A stretch of 41,727 nt of DNA from a bacterium (GTDB taxonomy: Bacteria > Cyanobacteriota > Sericytochromatia > S15B-MN24 > VGJW01): NCBI GenBank assembly GCA_021781555.1, contig JAJXWQ010000027.1:1-41727 (forward strand), read 5' to 3'. The translations under genes and the position numbers were made by a program. Shown here piece by piece: positions 32,860-38,840 of this stretch (positions are counted from its first letter, which is position 1; every line of letters starts with the position of its first letter). The notes beneath the pieces are model-generated. The model had not been told where the DNA came from. It was given only the letters and a program-made list of their open reading frames with translations, and ran no database searches.

Positions 32860-33166
32860 GCTCGGCGTGCCGCACCGCTTGCTCCAGGAGGGCGGTCACG
32901 TGGTGGTCGTCGACGGCATAGCGGATGGATTTGCCCTCCCGCCGCGTGCGCACGACGCCGGCCTGTCGCAGAACCCGCAGCTGATGGGACACGGCAGAAA
33001 GCGACATGCCCAGCAGTTGCGCGAGGTCGGTCACCGAGATCTCGCCTTGCTCCATGGCCAGCAGGAGCTGCAATCGGGTGGGGTCGGCCAGCACCTTGAA
33101 GAGATCGGCGACCGCCATCCGCGTGGAGGCGGACAGGAGCTTGGGCGCTGAAAGCGAGAGATTCAT
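32852..33166 (-). CDS. ArsR/SmtB-family zinc-responsive repressor
   Basis: A 104-residue winged-helix repressor from ATG at 33166; an ATG at 33202 is also open but would lie inside the operator. Core motif: FKVLADPTRLQLLLAM, then VTDLAQLLGMSLSAVSHQLRVLRQAG. The last helix reads D87-x-H89-x10-H100-x2-H103, exactly the alpha-5 zinc site of SmtB/CzrA. The alpha-3 cysteine box of ArsR/CadC (ELCVCDL) is replaced by EISVTDL, so arsenite or Cd/Pb sensing through that site is unlikely. It should repress itself and the downstream ATPase until zinc binds. Confidence 0.93.
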   Translation of the reverse strand: MNLSLSAPKLLSASTRMAVADLFKVLADPTRLQLLLAMEQGEISVTDLAQLLGMSLSAVSHQLRVLRQAGVVRTRREGKSIRYAVDDHHVTALLEQAVRHAEHG

Positions 33167-33201
33167 GGAATCGAATACCACCACCGCCGCGAATCCGGCC
33201 A

Positions 33202-33238
33202 TTCAATTGAATGATTGTTCAAATGATATGCTTTTCAA
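33202..33238 (-). promoter_or_regulatory. SmtB/CzrA-type operator overlapping promoter
   Basis: TGAA-N6-TTCA at 33208-33221, inside a 26-bp (12-2-12) imperfect inverted repeat at 33202-33227, is the classic ArsR/SmtB operator form. The adjoining palindrome ATTCAATTGAAT (33201-33212) may be a second half-overlapping site. On the minus strand TTGAAA (33233-33238) and AATCAT (33211-33216) at 16-bp spacing make a promoter that the operator covers. Confidence 0.75.
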
Positions 33239-33350
33239 GTGATGGGCGTCAAGGGAACAGAGTTTCAACGTTCCTTTCTCGAAACTTAGACCTCCTTTAA
33301 GAAGATCAAGGTCAGCATCGCCGACAAGGCTAGGACAGGAGGCGTCGAGC

Positions 33351-34487
33351 TTGGTCACCTGCTTCTATCATCCCAAGCGCGAGGCGATCACCGCGTGCAA
33401 GCGCTGCATGATCCCGATCTGCGAGGATTGCCACGAGGATCGCTATTGTCCCGAATGCCGGGAGATCGTGCGCTACATGCGGACCGGAATCAGCGGCTCC
33501 CGGCCGCCGCGCCTGGTCGAGGACGACAACCGGCGGCGCGGATCCATCACGCGTGAGCTGATGATCAACCGCCTGTCGGAGGCCGTCCTTGCGGAGCAGG
33601 CCCGGCGGGAACCCGCCAGGTCCAGAGGCGCTGGCCCGAAGCCGGCCCGTCGACGGGCTTCAGCCGGGTCGGAGGCGCGTCGGCAGGGGCAGCCTGCTGG
33701 ATCTGCGGCTGCCGTCGCAAGCGTTCTGGCGCTGATCGGAGCCTTCGGGCTCGGCACCCTGACCAGCCACCGGGCAGTTCAGGCTGCCCCGGCGACACCG
33801 GCGCACACGGTCCAGGCCTCTTCGGTTGCGCCCGCCCCCGGGGCCGAAGCGATGCGGTCCGGCTTCGCGGTGCAGCCGCGGTCGCTCCTGCAGCGCACGA
33901 ATGAGCAGCCAGCATTGCCGAGCCTGCCGCCCCCGGTGGATACCCGGCCCTTGCCCGCAGAGCTTTCCCGCCCGGCGCTTCCTGCCGAGAGTTCGCAGGC
34001 TGCGCTTGCTCGCTTCGTTCCGGTCAAGCAGCAGAGCTCGTGGGTCGTCCAGCCCGCCGGGCACTTCACGCCCGTCACGCAGCAAAGCGGTTGGGTGGTT
34101 GCAAGTGCGCCCCGGGCCCACCGCATGCCGCCGGTTCCGCCTCAAAGCGGCTGGGTGATGGTCGGATCCGCGCCCGTGGGCCCAGCCCAGGTCGTGGCGC
34201 AAGGCCCCACGCCCCACGTTGCCATCGCCTACCCGAGTGCTGGCAACACGTTGCGCCTTACCAGCTACATCAAGGTGCGGGTCCAGGATCCGGGCGCGGT
34301 CTCGGTTCTCAGTGTCGCCGTCGATGGCAAGACCGTGGGCAAGACCGATACCGTGCGGGGACAAACCGAGATCCCGGTCGATACGACGACCCTGGCCAAT
34401 GGCAACCACGAGCTTCAGGTTCTGGCGATGACCCAGTCGGGAGGCATGATCCCGGCCGCTGGCGTGCCCATTTCGGTCTTCAACTAG
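33351..34487 (+). CDS. Zinc-finger, single-TM protein with extracytoplasmic Ig-like domain
   Basis: A 378-residue protein starting at TTG with AGGAGG about 8 nt upstream. Residues 1-40 are a B-box-like zinc cluster: C4, H7, C16, C19, C24, C27, C33 and C36. A charged cytoplasmic segment leads to one transmembrane helix (about 119-138). The outer part has a Pro-rich stretch with three copies of a QSGWVV-like motif (QQSSWVV, QQSGWVV, PQSGWVM), then a C-terminal Ig-like beta domain (IAYPSAGNTLRLTSYIKVRV..PVDTTTLANGNHELQVLA). I do not know a family with this order. It may link a cytoplasmic zinc-bound partner with a surface structure. Confidence 0.78.
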   Translation: MVTCFYHPKREAITACKRCMIPICEDCHEDRYCPECREIVRYMRTGISGSRPPRLVEDDNRRRGSITRELMINRLSEAVLAEQARREPARSRGAGPKPARRRASAGSEARRQGQPAGSAAAVASVLALIGAFGLGTLTSHRAVQAAPATPAHTVQASSVAPAPGAEAMRSGFAVQPRSLLQRTNEQPALPSLPPPVDTRPLPAELSRPALPAESSQAALARFVPVKQQSSWVVQPAGHFTPVTQQSGWVVASAPRAHRMPPVPPQSGWVMVGSAPVGPAQVVAQGPTPHVAIAYPSAGNTLRLTSYIKVRVQDPGAVSVLSVAVDGKTVGKTDTVRGQTEIPVDTTTLANGNHELQVLAMTQSGGMIPAAGVPISVFN

Positions 34488-34492
34488 CACGC

Positions 34493-34562
34493 TTGCGCCC
34501 GGACGGGATCGGGCCAAAGGAGTCAAACGGGGCCCGGTTGCGCAGCGCAGCGACCGCCTGAA
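34493..34562 (-). repeat. Truncated, inverted copy F of the interspersed repeat
   Basis: This copy is in the opposite orientation to all the others. It runs from atcgggcc through gagtcaaacggggcccgg and gcgcagcgaccgc and is then cut off. It lies directly after the plus-strand gene at 33351-34487, so relative to that gene it has the same orientation as the copies downstream of minus-strand genes. Confidence 0.7.
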
Positions 34563-34747
34563 AACTCCTCCCCGGCCCCCGAAAAGCCGCTACAGATTTT
34601 CCTTGGAGGAACCGGAATCATTGCGCTGACGGCCCTTGGCCGCCTTTGGGATTGTTATGTTCGTCACGGAGGGTGCGATCTTCACGCGGTAGCCTGAGAC
34701 CAGGCCGGCGATCGGATGCCGGCGCTCGTACTTCGAAAGGCTCCGGC

Positions 34748-35230
34748 TTGAACATCTCCGCAGCAGCAGAGGCGCTGGACTCCTCACCGGAAACCCTGCG
34801 CAACCCGGCGGGCCGTCGGGGACTCGAGGACCCGCACCAGGAGCTGCTCCAGGCCATCCATCGGCTGAGAGGGTACGGGCGGAGCTCCGAGTGCATCCGG
34901 GTGAGTCTCGAGCCGTCTTTGCCCGAGCTCATGGCCGTCGCTCCCGTCGACGTGCACACCGATCCACGCGGGCGCTGGCTCAGGGCAACCCTGCTCGCCG
35001 CCGGCGAGGCGGCCCAGAGCCGGGCGCAGGCGCTCGAGGGCGCCCGGTGCGAGATCACTCGGCTCACGGCTGCCGTCGAGGCCCTCGACGCCCGCCTGGC
35101 GGGCCTTCAGGTGGACAACAACCACCTGCAAGAGGCTCTCGAGGCCTCCGAGGATCGACTGCAACGAACCGAGCTCATTCACGCCGTGCGTCAGATCCGG
35201 CCCGAACGCTCCTGGTGGCGATTCTGGTAG
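34748..35230 (+). CDS. MerR-like HTH and coiled-coil protein
   Basis: About 160 residues from a TTG start with AAAGG about 7 nt upstream; the frame is open further but reads as unstructured basic sequence. The first ~65 residues (NISAAAEALDSSPETLR, RRGLEDPHQELLQAIHRL) resemble a MerR-type helix-turn-helix with wing. A variable middle is followed by a long heptad-like coiled coil (LTAAVEALDARLAGLQVDNN..) and an aromatic end, SWWRFW. MerR-type regulators bind DNA as coiled-coil dimers. The effector is unknown and the family call is tentative. Confidence 0.6.
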   Translation: MNISAAAEALDSSPETLRNPAGRRGLEDPHQELLQAIHRLRGYGRSSECIRVSLEPSLPELMAVAPVDVHTDPRGRWLRATLLAAGEAAQSRAQALEGARCEITRLTAAVEALDARLAGLQVDNNHLQEALEASEDRLQRTELIHAVRQIRPERSWWRFW

Positions 35231-35323
35231 CTGGCGACTGACCGGGCGATCTGCACTCGACCGGCATTCCAGGTCGCGCCGGGCCATGCGTTCCGGTTCA
35301 CGGTCGCGCGGATGGATCGCCCT

Positions 35324-36118
35324 TCAGAGCGCCACATCCTCGTCGAGGCTGGGACGCTTGCGCTTGCGTACCGCCTGGCCGGGGGCGGCGTTGGAACCGC
35401 CGTTTCCGCTGCCTTCGCGGTCGGTAGAGCCCCCTTGCGATCCGGACTTCTGGCCCAGCACCACCTTGAGCTCGCCCGTCTGCAGTTGATGCTGGCCCAG
35501 GATGTTGCGAATGGCCCCGAGCTGCAGATCGAGGTGCTCCTTGGCCTGCGCCGTGGCCGCGATGATGTTGACCGACACCTTCTCCTGGGCGTAGGTGAAC
35601 GCCAGATCGAGCTTGCCGAGGTCCGGCGGATCGAGCTGGACGCGAATCTGGGTCGCGGGAATGCCGTCGGTCTGGAGCCGCTGGACTTGGGCCGCGATGA
35701 GCTGAGGAACAGCCGCGGGCGTGACGGTGCGGGATTCGTCGTCAGCGACCGGTGCAACCGGCGCGAGCATGACAGGCTGTGGCTGGATGGATCCGAGGCT
35801 CGCCAGCACGTCGCGATTGGCATCGCGGGAATCGGCCAGCCGGGGCTCGGGCCGCCGGGGGGATGCCGTCGGGAGGGTCGCCAGGGCATCGATGCGCTCG
35901 CCCGGCATGGGATCGGGCGCCGGGGCATGGGGCTGCGGCACCAGTCCCGGGACAAACTGTGCAAGGTAATGGATGAAAGGGTGGGATTCCTCGTCCTTGG
36001 CCGCTTGCTGGGCCTTGGCCTCCGGACTCTGGTCGGGTCGGGTCGGCGTGTCATAGGGCGTCAGCTTGTGCGTGACGGGAGCAGCTTGCAGCCCCCCGCT
36101 CTGGGCCATCGAATCCAA
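35324..36118 (-). CDS. fliK: FliK-like flagellar hook-length control protein
   Basis: A 264-residue protein starting at TTG with AGGAGGGG about 8 nt upstream. The first two thirds are Pro/Ala/Gln-rich and disordered, as usual for the ruler region. Residues about 155-225 form a Flg_hook-type C-terminal domain: IRVQLDPPDLGKLDLAFTY, then VNIIAATAQAKEHLDLQL, then LGQHQLQTGELKVVLG. It ends in a Gly/Ser and Arg/Lys-rich tail. In the same orientation it follows a FliJ-like gene, 162 nt away with a repeat copy between. FliK measures hook length and switches export specificity. At 264 residues it is shorter than most. Confidence 0.72.
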   Translation of the reverse strand: MDSMAQSGGLQAAPVTHKLTPYDTPTRPDQSPEAKAQQAAKDEESHPFIHYLAQFVPGLVPQPHAPAPDPMPGERIDALATLPTASPRRPEPRLADSRDANRDVLASLGSIQPQPVMLAPVAPVADDESRTVTPAAVPQLIAAQVQRLQTDGIPATQIRVQLDPPDLGKLDLAFTYAQEKVSVNIIAATAQAKEHLDLQLGAIRNILGQHQLQTGELKVVLGQKSGSQGGSTDREGSGNGGSNAAPGQAVRKRKRPSLDEDVAL

Positions 36119-36187
36119 GCCTTGACCCCTCCTGTTTTTGTATCACGCAAATCTACCTGACGTATCCCCCGGATCGTCTTTCTTGAA

Positions 36188-36280
36188 ACCCCTGAACGGA
36201 TCCCTCTGCGCGGTCGCTACGCTGCGCAACCGGGCCCCGCTCGCCTCCCCGGGGCCCGATCCTTCCCGGGCGAAAGCGAT
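36188..36280 (+). repeat. Diverged full copy G of the repeat between fliJ and fliK
   Basis: The central hairpin (tccctctgcgcggtcgc to gcgcaaccgggccccg) is conserved, but the right half is diverged (ctcgcctccccggggcccg). Its right end abuts the TAA stop of fliJ at 36281-36283. It therefore lies inside a flagellar gene pair. Confidence 0.75.
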
Positions 36281-36874
36281 TTAGAGCTCTGGGCCCGGGC
36301 GTTCTGGCTTGCGGCGCCGGTCAGCCTCGGCCTCGGCGGCCGCCATCAGACCGGTGATCCACGCCGATCCGCCATCGGCGGCGAGCTGCGCCTCGTGCTC
36401 CGCCTCCTCGGCCTCGTCCTCGAGGCGGCGTCGCTCCCGCTTGAGGTAGCCCTGCACCGCGAGCTCGTTGATCCAGTTGGCTTCCTTGCGGTTCTCCTCG
36501 AGCTGCCAGCGCTCCTTGCTCTTGTCCTTGTGCTTCTCGAGGATCTTGACGTCCCGGGTCGCGAGCTTGACGGCCTTCTCGAGCTCGGCGATCCGATCCT
36601 CGGCTGCTTTCACCCTCTTCGCTTGTTCGGCGATCTTCGTCCCGAGCGCTGCCGAGTACTCGTTGCCCATCTGGACGTTGGCGGTCTGGCCGCTGGCCAG
36701 CGAGTTGCCCACGGCTTTTTGAGATGCCGACAGGCGCGCCTGCAGCGCGTCGAGGAGATCGCGTTCGCGATCGCGTTCCCGCTCGGCCGTCGCGAGTTCA
36801 CGCTTGGTGCGGTCCTCCTTGAGGACACGCACGTCGAGGACCTTACCCAGCCGGTATCGGAACTTGTCTGGCAA
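36281..36874 (-). CDS. fliJ: FliJ-like flagellar export chaperone
   Basis: A 197-residue, almost wholly helical and highly charged protein; the start is the ATG of MPDKFRYRLGKVLDVR, with GGGAGG about 13 nt upstream. FRYRLGKVLDVRVLKEDRTKR matches FliJ N-termini (F-x-[FY]-x-L-x-x-[VL]-L), and ILEKHKDKSKERWQLEENRKEANWINELA matches the FliJ second helix. FliJ is a coiled-coil part of the flagellar type III export ATPase complex. The length exceeds the usual ~147 residues through an Ala/Glu-rich C-terminal extension. It is followed by fliK. Confidence 0.82.
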   Translation of the reverse strand: MPDKFRYRLGKVLDVRVLKEDRTKRELATAERERDRERDLLDALQARLSASQKAVGNSLASGQTANVQMGNEYSAALGTKIAEQAKRVKAAEDRIAELEKAVKLATRDVKILEKHKDKSKERWQLEENRKEANWINELAVQGYLKRERRRLEDEAEEAEHEAQLAADGGSAWITGLMAAAEAEADRRRKPERPGPEL

Positions 36875-36891
36875 TCCCGGGACCTCCCTTG

Positions 36892-37066
36892 TACCGTTTT
36901 CGGTTTGAACCGGTCCTCTGCGCGGTCGCTACGCTGCGCAACCGGGCCCCGTTTGACTCTTAGACCTTTTGCAGTTTGAACGGGGCCCTCTGCGCGGTCG
37001 CTACGCTGCGCAACCGGGCCCCGTTTGACTCATCGGGCTCGATCCATTCAAACCGGGAGCACTCTA
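36892..37066 (+). repeat. Two head-to-tail copies (H1, H2) of the repeat before fliJ
   Basis: H1 has only the left half (gtttgaaccggtcc to gactcttag). H2 is full-length and close to consensus, with ACGGGGCCC/GGGCCCCGT arms and a GTTTGA/TCAAAC pair. They lie between the DnaJ-TPR gene and fliJ on the minus strand, upstream of the fliJ start and about 55 nt after the DnaJ gene's stop. Confidence 0.88.
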
Positions 37067-37121
37067 AGGTCCGATCCCCGCCAGGCCAAACTGCTCTGTC
37101 ACCCCGGTGGGGCCGAGTACC

Positions 37122-37901
37122 TCATTCCCTCCCGAAGCGGCCAAGTAGCTTGCCCAGCAAGGTCGCCCAGAAACCGGCGCGCTTCTTGCGAAACCGCTGC
37201 GTGCCCTTGAGGGCGGCGGCCTTGGCCGACCTGGTCGACTTGGCCTTTCCGCGTTTGCCCTTTTTCTTTCTCTTGCCCTTGGTCTGGGTCTTGCCTGAGC
37301 GGGCTTCGTGCTCTGCCTGCTCGGACGGGACGCCGACGACCTTCTGGTAGAGCTTCTTGGCCACCGGATCTGCCGGGGCCAGCCGCAAGGCGGCTTCCAG
37401 CTCGGCCTTGGCGTAGCTGTGCCAACCACGCTTGTCGTAGAGCGCCCCCAGGAGCGTGTGGTACTGGGCGACGTTGGGACAGAGTTCGGCGGCTTCTTTG
37501 ACGGCCTCGATCGCATGCTGCAGGTCGCCCTCGGTCTGGAGCTGCAGGGCCTCGCGGTACTTGCGATCGCCGACCTCCCGCTTGTACCCGGTCTCCTCGA
37601 CCGGGGCGTCGACGACCTCGATGCCGTCGTCGAGGCCGCGCTGGCGCTGCATCTTGCGCTCGAAGTCGTACTCGGACCGGGCGGTCCGATCCTTGAGCAC
37701 GTTGTAGGCGTTGGAAACCTTGGCGAACCGTTCCTGCGCCTCTTCCTGGGCCTCGGCATCCCCGATGAAGCGATCGGGGTGTAGCTCCTTGGCCAAACGC
37801 TTGTAGCTGCGCCGGATCTCGTCGTCAGCGGCATCCTCCGAGATTCCGAGGATGGTGTATAGATCGTCGGTGGCGGTGCTAGTCACTTGGCTTGCATGCA
37901 A
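37122..37901 (-). CDS. DnaJ-domain protein with TPR-like region and basic tail
   Basis: A 259-residue protein apparently starting at TTG; GGA about 8 nt upstream is weak, and GTG at 37886 is an alternative. Residues 12-80 form a J domain with H41-P-D43, the Hsp70-stimulating motif. Residues about 105-185 are TPR-like (YREALQLQTEGDLQHAIEAVKEAAELCP). Residues 200-235 are a Lys/Arg-rich stretch, and the C-terminus (FWATLLGKLLGRFGRE) is a short amphipathic helix that could touch membrane or ribosome. J-TPR proteins act as specialised co-chaperones. No dnaK or grpE is nearby. Confidence 0.85.
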   Translation of the reverse strand: MHASQVTSTATDDLYTILGISEDAADDEIRRSYKRLAKELHPDRFIGDAEAQEEAQERFAKVSNAYNVLKDRTARSEYDFERKMQRQRGLDDGIEVVDAPVEETGYKREVGDRKYREALQLQTEGDLQHAIEAVKEAAELCPNVAQYHTLLGALYDKRGWHSYAKAELEAALRLAPADPVAKKLYQKVVGVPSEQAEHEARSGKTQTKGKRKKKGKRGKAKSTRSAKAAALKGTQRFRKKRAGFWATLLGKLLGRFGRE

Positions 37902-38023
37902 TCAAATTCCGTTACTTGCTCTCTTATTCCCGGCCTTGGCGCCAACAACAATCCGCCAGGCCAAGCTGGCCGACCAGGGGGCTGGCAAAGGTTCGGTGCA
38001 CTTCCCGGGTGCGCGGCACGGGC

Positions 38024-38743
38024 CTACCGGAGCAAGCTGGTCGCGGTGTCGATGCGGGTGAGGTAATCGCTCGAGAACAGGATCTCGCGGTAGTTGTCGT
38101 CGATCTCGCGGCTCTCCACGGCGGACTCGAGGCAGGAGATGACGGTACGGGTGACGGGATGGATCGTGAGTGCGGGGGTGGCCTCGGGTCGCAGGCGAAT
38201 GGCTTGCTCCCAGTAGGTCCTGGCCGCGGCGTAGTAGTCGATGCCGTCGCGATCGGCCAGGGCCACGCAAACATGGCCGGCCAGCTCGAAGGTGACGCCG
38301 AGACTCCAAAGATCTTGGTTGTCGCTGGTCCGCACGGAGTCGACACTCCGTAGGGACTCCTCGACGAAGATGAGCGCCCTCCGGAATACCGTTGCCGCCG
38401 TGCGGGGGCGACGGGAGCGGGTGTACAGTGCTCCGGCGCGCAAGAGGATGTAGATCGCCGCGTGAAACGCCCCGAACCCGGAACGAGCGGGGTTGATCAC
38501 GGCCTCGGCGGGAGCCTCGAGGCCCAGTCGCTCCTGCGCCACGACCTCGAGGCAGCGGCCTGCCTGATAGTGCTGGCCAGCATCGCAGAGGTGCCCGACC
38601 ACGCGCGCGACGTCCTCGTCCGAGAGCTTGGCGACGTTCAGGATCGCATGGTGGAGGAGGAGCGGATCCGAGAGATCGAGATCCGTGGCATCCGGATCTG
38701 GAAGCCAGAGTTCACCTCGGTCGTCGCCCATCGATCGGAACAT
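38024..38743 (-). CDS. Helical-repeat (TPR-like) protein of unknown function
   Basis: About 239 residues; ATG at 38743 abuts AGGGAGG, while an in-frame ATG at 38731 has better spacing. There is no signal peptide or membrane segment. After an acidic start (DPDATDLDLSDPLLLHHAI) the protein has helix pairs with TPR spacing (YQAGRCLEVVAQERLGLEAPAEA, YTRSRRPRTAATVFRRALIFVEESL, YAAARTYWEQAIRLRPEATPAL). It is divergent from mutL, with 97 bp between them. A scaffold or regulator role is inferred from fold type only. Confidence 0.68.
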   Translation of the reverse strand: MFRSMGDDRGELWLPDPDATDLDLSDPLLLHHAILNVAKLSDEDVARVVGHLCDAGQHYQAGRCLEVVAQERLGLEAPAEAVINPARSGFGAFHAAIYILLRAGALYTRSRRPRTAATVFRRALIFVEESLRSVDSVRTSDNQDLWSLGVTFELAGHVCVALADRDGIDYYAAARTYWEQAIRLRPEATPALTIHPVTRTVISCLESAVESREIDDNYREILFSSDYLTRIDTATSLLR

Positions 38744-38840
38744 CCTCCCTGTGGGTCTGCGGCGAGCGCTCGCAGGTAAGCGCGATCCCATGCATTCTAC
38801 CCAGGTTGCCCAGATGCCTTGCCGGGCGCTAGAATGCGCC

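Noticed and set aside
34590-34787. Small minus-strand open frame of 65 codons
   Set aside because: Basic, low-complexity sequence, no ribosome-binding site, and it overlaps the start of the MerR-like gene.
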